Positions 50,963-57,649 of a stretch of DNA of 64,000 bases are shown here, piece by piece. Origin of the DNA: Vibrio splendidus (lineage in GTDB: Bacteria; Pseudomonadota; Gammaproteobacteria; Enterobacterales; Vibrionaceae); NCBI RefSeq assembly GCF_001557875.1, contig NZ_LNRF01000007.1, positions 1 through 64,000 of the forward strand, given 5' to 3'. Made by a program: the position numbers and the translations under genes. The stretch's first letter is position 1. The number at the start of each line of letters is the position of its first letter. The notes below the pieces were generated by a model, which was not told where the DNA came from, did no database searches, and worked only from the letters and a program-made list of their open reading frames with translations.

Positions 50963-50981
50963 TGAACAGCGTCGCTGTTCA
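50963..50981. promoter_or_regulatory. Perfect 19-bp palindrome upstream of ytfK
   Basis: TGAACAGCG-T-CGCTGTTCA is an exact inverted repeat with a one-base centre. It matches neither LexA (CTGT-N8-ACAG) nor PhoB or CRP sites. It lies 42 bp before the start of ytfK, in the position of an operator or a leader hairpin. No T run follows, so it is not an intrinsic terminator. Confidence 0.55.
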
Positions 50982-51174
50982 AAGCACATTTAATCGCTAA
51001 TTCCTTTAGCAAACAGCAAGATAATCTATTGTTCATCTCGATATTGATGCATTATACCTTTTGGTAACAAGCCTGCAACTTCTTTCTACGTCGTACGATA
51101 AAAAAGTTAAAGAGGCATTTTTCAAATTTCATATTATACTTCCTGTGCAAACCAATAAGCGGAACAAAAATATA

Positions 51175-51726
51175 ATGAAAAACAAAACTCTACTGGCTTT
51201 TTTAGCCGCAGCCTCTCCACTCTTCGCCAATGCTCACAACCTATCAGTAGGCGCTACCCTGCCTGCCGTCGATGTTAGTAACTATGGTGAGATTGTTCTA
51301 AACGACGGAAATACTGGATATCAAGCTTGGGCAACCAATGATCTTCTCGGTAAAGTTCGCGTCGTTCAAGCTATCGCTGGCCGCAGCAGTTCTAAAGAGC
51401 TCAACGCACCACTGATGGCAGCCATTACCGCATCGAAGTTCTCAGAAGACAGCTACCAAACCACCACCATCATCAACCAAGATGATGCGATTTGGGGTAC
51501 TGGGTCTTTTGTTAAGTCGTCTGCCGAAAGCAGCAAAGAAGAATTTCCATGGTCTTCTATGGTCCTAGATGAAGACGGCACCGTTGCGTCATCATGGGCT
51601 CTAAAAGAAGAAAGCTCAGCGATTATCGTTCAAGACAAGCAAGGTAAAATTTTGTTTGTAAAAGAAGGCGCATTAAACGAATCAGAAGTCACTCAAGTCA
51701 TTGAGTTGATTAAAGCGAGTCTTTAA
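51175..51726 (+). CDS. ytfJ: YtfJ family periplasmic protein
   Basis: A 183-residue thioredoxin-fold-like protein with a signal peptide ending ANA-HNL, around residue 20. It matches E. coli YtfJ (SNYGEIVLNDGNTGYQAW, GKVRVVQAIAGRSSSKELNAPLM, DDAIWGTGSFV) throughout. Its function is not known. I chose ATG 51175 since the upstream extension is not a signal peptide and lacks a ribosome binding site. It is in the ytfK-ytfJ neighbourhood, as in E. coli. Confidence 0.88.
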   Translation: MKNKTLLAFLAAASPLFANAHNLSVGATLPAVDVSNYGEIVLNDGNTGYQAWATNDLLGKVRVVQAIAGRSSSKELNAPLMAAITASKFSEDSYQTTTIINQDDAIWGTGSFVKSSAESSKEEFPWSSMVLDEDGTVASSWALKEESSAIIVQDKQGKILFVKEGALNESEVTQVIELIKASL

Positions 51727-51759
51727 TAAGATATTCGCGTCTTTTTCGAGACCTAACCA

Positions 51760-51794
51760 AAGGATATTGTTATATTGTAACAGTATCCTTTTTT
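51760..51794 (+). terminator. ytfJ terminator coinciding with a Zur-box-like dyad
   Basis: A 13-bp stem (51760-51772 with 51778-51790, one G-U pair), 5-base loop TATTG and T6 (51789-51794): a good intrinsic terminator for ytfJ. The same dyad, with its centre at 51775, resembles a Zur operator. Confidence 0.8.
51763..51787. promoter_or_regulatory. Zur-box-like operator of the zinc-uptake operon
   Basis: The 25-bp dyad has arms GATATTGTTA and TAACAGTATC around TATTG, close to the gamma-proteobacterial Zur consensus (GAAATGTTATANTATAACATTTC). It lies 20-45 bp before the first gene of the operon at 51808. The AT-rich form also resembles the terminator stem, so binding is inferred. Confidence 0.6.
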
Positions 51795-51807
51795 AATTCT
51801 GTGGTTA

Positions 51808-52107
51808 ATGATCCTGATGTGGCAAAACACACCTAACAATGCGAAACGCAAAACCTGCTTTTTGCTAGGGCTGATGCTTATGCTAAGCCTGTTAGCCGCA
51901 ACACATATTGTGGATATTCACCCAGAACACCACACTTCGCATCAATGTGAGCTGTTTTCGCTTAATCAGTTCATTACTGCGCACTCGCTGCCACAAGTTC
52001 CAGAGTTCCATTCAGAATTTACTGTCGCTATCACTGAGTCAGTAACTTCACTACAGCGGCTATATTTCGCGTATTTAGCTCGCTCACCTCCTGTAAATAT
52101 CGCTTAA
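51808..52107 (+). CDS. DUF2607-type small membrane-anchored protein, first gene of zinc operon
   Basis: A 99-residue protein with one hydrophobic helix (about residues 17-32) and a short periplasmic part. The part after the helix has HIVDIHPEHHTSHQCELF, with His and Cys that could bind zinc. I recognise it as resembling DUF2607 of Vibrio zinc clusters, but only weakly. The start could be ATG 51808 or ATG 51817; neither has a clear ribosome binding site. The position after the Zur-like site and 42 bp before the His-rich gene suggests a role in zinc uptake. Confidence 0.65.
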   Translation: MILMWQNTPNNAKRKTCFLLGLMLMLSLLAATHIVDIHPEHHTSHQCELFSLNQFITAHSLPQVPEFHSEFTVAITESVTSLQRLYFAYLARSPPVNIA

Positions 52108-52149
52108 TTACCACTACTTTTTAATTAACCTTTATTCAGGAAAAAAAAC

Positions 52150-52935
52150 ATGAAACCTACTATTTTAGCCGTTGTTATCGGCATGACTGTCTCTACAAAT
52201 GTTCTAGCTAACGAAGAATTCCGCTCTCATGGTGCACACGTACATGGTCAAGTTGAAGTAAACATCGCGCAAGATGGGCAAGAACTGCTTGTTGAAGTAA
52301 CAGCTCCTGGCGCAGATGTGGTTGGCTTTGAACATGCTCCAGAAACTGCAGAGCAGAAAAAAGTGTTTGAGCAGGCTATCGCACAATTAAACAAGCCAGA
52401 AGAACTGTTTAGTTTTAACAATGCGAGTTGTACTCTGAAGTTCAAGTCAGTGGCAAACACCTTAGAAGGCGATCATGACGACCATGAAGGCCATGACCAT
52501 GCGGAACACGATCATGACGACCACAAAGGCCATGACCACGCTGAACACGGTCATGACGACCACAAAGGCCATGACCATGCTGAGCACGATCATGACGATC
52601 ACAAAGACCATGAACACGCTGAACACGCTGAACACGATCATGGTGACCACAAAGACCATGACCACGCTGAACACGATCATGACGACCACAAAGACCATGA
52701 CCATGCTGAGCACGATCATGATGACCACGAAGGTCATGACCACTCTGAAGGTGGCCACGGCGAATTCACCGTTGAGTACCATTACCAATGTTCAGACGTT
52801 GCTAAGCTAGACACAGTTAGCACTCAATGGTTCTCTAAGTTCGGTAATACAGAAAAAATGACTGTGAACTTACTAACAGACACAGCTCAAGTACAAGAAG
52901 TGCTTAACGCAGAGCGTATTAGTTTCCGATTCTAA
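52150..52935 (+). CDS. zrgA: His-rich periplasmic DUF2796/ZrgA-type zinc-binding protein
   Basis: A 261-residue protein with a signal peptide ending STNVLA-NEE, around residue 20. The DUF2796 domain flanks a low-complexity stretch (about 108-205) made of seven copies of a 13-residue unit like HDHAEHDHDDHKG. The first half has HGAHVHGQVEVNIAQDGQELLVEVTAPGADVVGFEH, a further His-rich block. It is followed by an ABC ATPase and permease, so it probably delivers zinc or another metal to them. The Zrg name follows the Vibrio cholerae VC2551-VC2555 cluster from memory. Confidence 0.8.
   Translation: MKPTILAVVIGMTVSTNVLANEEFRSHGAHVHGQVEVNIAQDGQELLVEVTAPGADVVGFEHAPETAEQKKVFEQAIAQLNKPEELFSFNNASCTLKFKSVANTLEGDHDDHEGHDHAEHDHDDHKGHDHAEHGHDDHKGHDHAEHDHDDHKDHEHAEHAEHDHGDHKDHDHAEHDHDDHKDHDHAEHDHDDHEGHDHSEGGHGEFTVEYHYQCSDVAKLDTVSTQWFSKFGNTEKMTVNLLTDTAQVQEVLNAERISFRF
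52471..52751. repeat. 39-bp tandem repeats encoding the zinc-binding His/Asp stretch
   Basis: Seven copies of a 39-bp unit (GATCATGACGACCACAAAGG and its variants), with one extra 9-bp GCTGAACAC between the fourth and fifth. Copies differ mainly at synonymous and Gly/Asp positions, so the array is old or under selection. Length variation between strains is expected. It is coding, not CRISPR: there are no spacers. Confidence 0.9.
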
Positions 52936-52964
52936 TCACTCCTAGATCGGATTAAACGTAAAAT

Positions 52965-52999
52965 AAACAGCCAGGTAAGTCATCGCTTACTTGGCTGTT
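52965..52999 (+). terminator. Hairpin between the His-rich gene and the ABC ATPase
   Basis: Stem AAACAGCCAGGTAAG / CTTACTTGGCTGTT (one mismatch) with loop TCATCG; only a weak T run follows. It would make a partial terminator or a stabilising 3' end, so that the binding protein could be made in excess of the transporter. Confidence 0.55.
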
Positions 53000-53076
53000 C
53001 AAATCGGTGTGTTCTGGGGAATTTATGCTTCAAATTGCTGTCCAGTAGATACACCGCTTTAATTATTGGAGCTTGC

Positions 53077-53793
53077 ATGTCTTCTGACAGTTCATCACTT
53101 GTAGTCAAACTCGAAAATATCAGCTTTCGTTGGAAGCCTGAATTACCACCAACGCTAGAGATCCCCTCTCTGTACATCCAAGCCCAAGAGCACCTTTTCA
53201 TAAAAGGGCCAAGTGGTTGTGGAAAATCAACTTTGTTAGGGCTACTGACCGGGATCAACCAAGCTGAGCAAGGAGAAGTCTCTATTCTTGATCAAGGTCT
53301 CACTCAGCTTACACCTCGTCAAAGAGATAAATTCAGAGCCGATCATATTGGTTATATTTTCCAGCAATTTAACCTGCTTCCTTATCTGTCAGTTATCGAT
53401 AACGTGACGCTTCCTTGCCAGTTTTCACAGATTCGTAAACAGCAAGTCGCTGAAAGCCAGAAAAGCTTACAAGAGACGGCTCGAGAGTTATTACTCCGAT
53501 TAAAGCTACCTCAAGCTTTAATGGACAAACCCGTTACCGAGTTGAGCATAGGTCAACAACAACGTGTTGCTGCCGCTCGTGCTTTGATCGGCCAACCTAA
53601 AATCATTATTGCCGACGAACCGACATCGGCTTTGGATCATGACAACCGAGAAGCCTTTATCGAATTGTTGCTAGAGCAAGCTAATCAAGCGGGCTCGACT
53701 CTGATCTTTGTGAGTCACGATCCAACACTAGAAAAGTTGTTCACTCGAACCATAGATTTAAAAACCGTTAACCAAGCTAAGGCTGTCGTATGA
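53077..53793 (+). CDS. ABC transporter ATPase of the zinc (Zrg-type) operon
   Basis: A 238-residue LolD/MacB-type ATPase. Walker A is GPSGCGKST, the Q-loop is IFQQFNLLPYLSV, the signature is LSIGQQQRVA (Ile in place of the usual second Gly residue) and Walker B IIIADEPTSALD. I start it at ATG 53077, after GGAG; upstream in-frame codons lie in the hairpin region. It overlaps the permease by 4 bases, so they make one unit. Being of the MacB/Lol kind it need not be an importer. Confidence 0.9.
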   Translation: MSSDSSSLVVKLENISFRWKPELPPTLEIPSLYIQAQEHLFIKGPSGCGKSTLLGLLTGINQAEQGEVSILDQGLTQLTPRQRDKFRADHIGYIFQQFNLLPYLSVIDNVTLPCQFSQIRKQQVAESQKSLQETARELLLRLKLPQALMDKPVTELSIGQQQRVAAARALIGQPKIIIADEPTSALDHDNREAFIELLLEQANQAGSTLIFVSHDPTLEKLFTRTIDLKTVNQAKAVV

Positions 53794-55049
53794 AAGTAAT
53801 TACTCACTTAGCCTTAAAAAGCGTACTCAACCGTAAAGCCACGGCTATTCTCACCATTCTCACGGTGGCGGTATCCGTCATTCTCTTACTCGGCGTAGAA
53901 CGCGTTAGAACCGAAGCAAAAAGCAGCTTCGCCAATACGATATCGGGTACTGACCTTATCGTTGGTGGCCGTTCTGGTCAGGTAAACCTGCTGCTTTACT
54001 CAGTATTCAGAATCGGTAATGCGACCAACAACATCGACTGGAAAAGCTACCAAGAATTTAGCCAACACAAAGCCGTAAAGTGGGCGATCCCTATTTCATT
54101 GGGTGATTCTCATAAAGGCTTCCGTGTGATGGGTACTAACCATAGCTACTTTGAAAACTACCGCTATGGAAGTAAGCAACCACTTACTTTCCAGCAAGGT
54201 AAAGAGTTTAATGAGCTATTTGATGTGGTGATTGGTGCCGATGTCGCGAAGAAGTTGGACTATACGATTGGTGATCAAATCATTCTTGCGCACGGTATCA
54301 GTGATGTTGCGTTTAGCCGTCACGATAATCTGCCCTTCAAGATCGTGGGAATACTGGCACCAACCGGAACACCAGTAGACAAAACCGTCCACGTATCGCT
54401 AGAGGCAATCGAAGCAATTCACGTTGGCTGGGAATCCGGTGCTAACTTAGGACATACACCGGATGCGGAAACCTTAAAGACTTTTGATTTCCAACCTCAG
54501 CAAATCACAGCCATGATGCTTGGGCTGAATTCGAAGATTCAAACCTTCGCACTGCAACGAGAAATAAATAACTACCGCCAAGAACCTTTGAGCGCCATTA
54601 TGCCGGGCATTGCGCTTCACGAATTGTGGGGAATGATGGCAGTAGCAGAACAAGCACTACTGATTGTTTCAGGGTTTGTTGTTGTCGCCGGTTTATTGGG
54701 CATGCTCAGTAGCCTACTCACTAGCTTGCAAGAAAGGCGTCGAGAGATGGCGATTCTGCGCGCGATGGGCGCAAGACCTCGTCATGTGTTTGGTTTACTG
54801 ATCAGTGAAGCCAGTGCGCTAACCTTCCTTGGCATTACATTAGGTGTTGCGGTGTTGTTTGCTCTGATCGCAGTGGTTGCTCCTATTGTGCAACAAAGTT
54901 ATGGTATAAACATATCGATATCCGCAATCACACCTCATGAGTGGAAACTGCTTATGTTGGTGCAAGTTGCCGGAATCATTATCGGCTTTATTCCCGCTTT
55001 CAGGGCTTACCGTCAGTCATTATCTGATGGCATGACTATTCGAATCTAA
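53790..55049 (+). CDS. FtsX/MacB-type permease of the zinc (Zrg-type) operon
   Basis: A 419-residue permease with an N-terminal helix (about 18-38), a large periplasmic MacB-like domain, and three C-terminal helices (about 290-400), with the FtsX motif RRREMAILRAMGARPRHVFGLLISEA. This class mostly works by mechanotransmission on periplasmic or outer-membrane lipoproteins. It starts within the ATPase stop (4-base overlap) and is followed by DUF3299 after 14 bases. Confidence 0.88.
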   Translation: MKVITHLALKSVLNRKATAILTILTVAVSVILLLGVERVRTEAKSSFANTISGTDLIVGGRSGQVNLLLYSVFRIGNATNNIDWKSYQEFSQHKAVKWAIPISLGDSHKGFRVMGTNHSYFENYRYGSKQPLTFQQGKEFNELFDVVIGADVAKKLDYTIGDQIILAHGISDVAFSRHDNLPFKIVGILAPTGTPVDKTVHVSLEAIEAIHVGWESGANLGHTPDAETLKTFDFQPQQITAMMLGLNSKIQTFALQREINNYRQEPLSAIMPGIALHELWGMMAVAEQALLIVSGFVVVAGLLGMLSSLLTSLQERRREMAILRAMGARPRHVFGLLISEASALTFLGITLGVAVLFALIAVVAPIVQQSYGINISISAITPHEWKLLMLVQVAGIIIGFIPAFRAYRQSLSDGMTIRI

Positions 55050-55063
55050 AATAGGAACCTACG

Positions 55064-55579
55064 ATGCAACGCAAATTCCTACTGATATTTGGGCTACTTC
55101 TGTTCCCATTTATTAGCACAGCTCACGCTGAAACCACTCAGAACGACGAATCGGTGTTAACACTTGATTGGATTGATTTGATTCCAGAATCAGAGCGAGC
55201 TCAACTAGATTCATTTGGTATGCCGATGGTTGACCACAATAGTATGGACAAACCTCAACAATCGACACTTGGTGCTGTTCGCCCAGAACTGAATGGCAGC
55301 ACAGTAAAGATTCCTGGCTTTGTGATTCCATTGGAAGGTGATGAGAATATGATCACTGAGTTTCTGCTGGTACCCTACTTTGGCGCATGTATCCACGTGC
55401 CACCGCCGCCACCGAACCAAATCATCTACGTGAAGTTCCCGAAAGGTGCACCAATACAGCAGTTATGGGATGTGATCTATTTAGTCGGTACGCTGAAAAC
55501 TGAGTCAATAAGTCATGACTTAGCGCAAACAGGTTATCTTATTGAAGGTACTGCGATTGAAGAGTATGACGACATGTAG
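55064..55579 (+). CDS. DUF3299 periplasmic protein, last gene of the zinc operon
   Basis: A 171-residue protein with a signal peptide ending STAHA-ETT, about residue 22. The DUF3299 signature is VKIPGFVIPLEGDENMITEFLLVPYFGACIHVPPPPPNQIIYV, with the GACIHVPPPPPNQ motif intact. It is a small beta-rich domain of unknown role that is often encoded beside metal or lipoprotein ABC systems. The Cys and His in GACIHVP are candidate metal ligands. Confidence 0.88.
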   Translation: MQRKFLLIFGLLLFPFISTAHAETTQNDESVLTLDWIDLIPESERAQLDSFGMPMVDHNSMDKPQQSTLGAVRPELNGSTVKIPGFVIPLEGDENMITEFLLVPYFGACIHVPPPPPNQIIYVKFPKGAPIQQLWDVIYLVGTLKTESISHDLAQTGYLIEGTAIEEYDDM

Positions 55580-55669
55580 TCATAAGAAGGGTGGCTCAAG
55601 GATGAGTTGCCGTCACAGAACGAGTGCGATCATTCAATAACAGTTTAATAACGATGATTTTCTTCTGAA

Positions 55670-55774
55670 TTACGCGATGTAATTAGATAAGTAAGCTAGA
55701 ACAGCGACATAAGTCGCGAGTAATAACCCTATACTAAGCTGTTTCTTCAGCTTGTTATCATTGACTTGATTCAT
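55670..55774 (-). CDS. 34-residue single-helix membrane micro-protein
   Basis: An ATG at 55774 preceded by a near-perfect ribosome binding site (AAGGAGGAGTT), with 34 codons. The peptide has a polar N terminus, KLKKQ, then one hydrophobic helix (about residues 14-29, GLLLATYVAVLAYLS) and YIA at the end. This is the form of small inner-membrane proteins such as CydX or KdpF, but I recognise no family. It lies divergent from the TIGR03899 gene and convergent with the zinc operon. Confidence 0.65.
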   Translation of the reverse strand: MNQVNDNKLKKQLSIGLLLATYVAVLAYLSNYIA

Positions 55775-55930
55775 AACTCCTCCTTGAGAATTACAACAAA
55801 TTTAACATTTTATTATCATTAGCAAAAGTAAAATTTTGTTGAAACCTTCAACTCTGCACGCAAAATCTAGCCACCAATAAGATAAAGAGTTACATTTTAG
55901 ACAGTTAAGTCGTTTCCTTAGGGTACTCTT

Positions 55931-56839
55931 ATGTCAGAAACTAAACAGCCAGTGATCATTGAGCATGCTAGCGATACACAGCACAAGCATGAGAAAAAAC
56001 CTCATATTGCCGACAGTGCCAGCAGAATGCTGCACATCGCACAAAGCTTCGGCCTCGATTCCTTAATTAGTCATAGTGCAAAGCCAAACGATAAAGGTGA
56101 GAGTACCCTTATCGAACGGGCACTATTACGAGAGAAAAAACGTAGAGAGCTTCGCCAAAAGAACCTAGAGCAGATTCTAAAGTTGGCACACTCTTCATGT
56201 AAGGATGAAGCGGCTGGAGATCCTGATCAGGACTGGTTATACCGTTTCTTCGATATGGCACAAGAGATCCACAATACATCGATGCAGAGGCTATGGGCTC
56301 AAGTACTGAAACGAGAAGTCACCAACCCAGGCTCGACGTCGATGAAGGCACTGCAAATCTTAAAAGATATGACACCAAAAGAAGCGCTAACCCTACAAAG
56401 AGCGGCGTCACTGGGTTGTAGCTTTGGTAGCGATAACAGCAGAAAGCTCTTACTCGGCTTTAAATCTCATGCTGGGCTATTCAGCTTTGGTAAAAGGGAC
56501 ACCACTAGCACCATCAACCTTGGTGGGCACAACCTGCCCTACTCTAGCTTGCTCCACTTGATAGAGCTCGGGATTATTCTCGGCACAGAATTAGAATCCG
56601 GAGAGATTGATTTCGATCCAGCCCTGCACCTAACCTATCAAGGCAAGAGCATGTCACTGGCACCGTTATCAAAAGGGGTAAAACTGGTTTACTATCGATT
56701 CAGCCCAACGGGTAATGAGCTTTGTACCTTACTTGGCAACAAGCCAAACACGCAGTATTACGACCAGCTGATTGCGCTATTGAGTCAGAAATTTACGGTT
56801 CAGACAGAAGTGAAAAGCAGCGTGAATTACACCGTCTAG
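55931..56839 (+). CDS. TIGR03899 family protein
   Basis: A 302-residue cytosolic protein, mostly of uncertain function, conserved in Vibrio and Shewanella. The N-terminal part is His/Lys rich (HASDTQHKHEKKPHIADSASRMLHIAQSFG). A basic charged helix (LLREKKRRELRQKNLEQILKLA) and then DPDWLYRFFDMAQEIHNTSMQRLWAQVLKREVTNPGSTSMKALQILKDMTPKEA follow, a DUF2806-like segment. No membrane helix or catalytic signature was seen. It stands alone; its stop codon lies in the loop of a hairpin. Confidence 0.75.
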   Translation: MSETKQPVIIEHASDTQHKHEKKPHIADSASRMLHIAQSFGLDSLISHSAKPNDKGESTLIERALLREKKRRELRQKNLEQILKLAHSSCKDEAAGDPDQDWLYRFFDMAQEIHNTSMQRLWAQVLKREVTNPGSTSMKALQILKDMTPKEALTLQRAASLGCSFGSDNSRKLLLGFKSHAGLFSFGKRDTTSTINLGGHNLPYSSLLHLIELGIILGTELESGEIDFDPALHLTYQGKSMSLAPLSKGVKLVYYRFSPTGNELCTLLGNKPNTQYYDQLIALLSQKFTVQTEVKSSVNYTV

Positions 56840-56855
56840 ACAATCGACGGTGTAA
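56827..56855. repeat. Inverted repeat across the TIGR03899 stop codon
   Basis: Arms TTACACCGTC (56827-56836) and GACGGTGTAA (56846-56855) are a perfect 10-bp match around a 9-base loop containing the TAG stop. No T run follows on either strand, so it is unlikely to terminate. Confidence 0.6.
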
Positions 56856-57004
56856 AAAATAGACGGGTAAAAAGTGAAGTGTATTGAGAAGAATAAAGAG
56901 AATCTAGAGGATAGGTTTCTTGTCTCGGTAAACCAAGGCTGCACTACTTATCAGTCATGAATAAATCGATAAGCAAGTGGGCAGCCTTAGTCATACCAAC
57001 GATC

Positions 57005-57625
57005 TCAATTGGCTAAAATATTTCGCTTCTCCAACGCATCAATACAAAGTTCGACCAACTCATCGAGTGTCTTTTCACCTGCGGGTAGATCAACCTCAGG
57101 ATTCTGAGGCGCTTCGTACACTGAACTAATACCTGTAAAGTTCGGGATCTCTCCAGCACGAGCTTTCTTATACAGTCCTTTCGGATCACGCTGTTCGCAA
57201 ACCTCAAGTGGTGTATTCACAAACACCTCAAGAAACTCACCTTCAGGTAATAAATCTCGCACAAGTTGTCGTTCCGCTTGATGTGGAGAAATAAAAGCAG
57301 ACAGCACAATTAAGCCTGCATCTGCCATCAATTTAGCAAGCTCGCCAATACGACGAATATTCTCTCGACGATCTTGTTCAGAGAAGCCAAGGTCGCTACA
57401 TAAGCCATGACGCACATTGTCGCCATCCAATAAGTAAGTATGGTAACCAAGCTGTGCCAAGCGATTTTCTAATGCTCCAGCGACTGTCGATTTACCAGAA
57501 CCAGACAACCCCGTGAACCAGAGCACGGCTGGCTTTTGTGATTTCAGATCCGCGCGAAATGTTTTATCAATCGAGTGTTGATGCCACACAACATTCTCAT
57601 CTTTGGGTTTGAGTACTGCGGTCAT
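57005..57625 (-). CDS. cysC: Adenylylsulfate kinase CysC
   Basis: A 206-residue kinase making PAPS from APS. Walker A is GLSGSGKST near residue 40, with [15 protein letters not shown] and [13 protein letters not shown] is then reduced by CysH, not in the window. It lies 24 bases after the SLC13-type gene. Last gene of cysDN-SLC13-cysC. It begins at ATG 57625 after AAAGGA. Confidence 0.95.
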   Translation of the reverse strand: MTAVLKPKDENVVWHQHSIDKTFRADLKSQKPAVLWFTGLSGSGKSTVAGALENRLAQLGYHTYLLDGDNVRHGLCSDLGFSEQDRRENIRRIGELAKLMADAGLIVLSAFISPHQAERQLVRDLLPEGEFLEVFVNTPLEVCEQRDPKGLYKKARAGEIPNFTGISSVYEAPQNPEVDLPAGEKTLDELVELCIDALEKRNILAN

Positions 57626-57649
57626 AATTAGTCCTTTAAATAAACAGCA

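Noticed and set aside
52471..52751. Regular repeats that could look like a CRISPR array
   Set aside because: Units are contiguous with no unique spacers, are in frame with the gene and encode its His-rich tract.
52462..52788. Minus-strand ORF of Val/Met/Phe repeats opposite the His-rich gene
   Set aside because: It is the reverse-strand reading of a GC-poor tandem repeat; there is no start signal and the sense gene explains the region.
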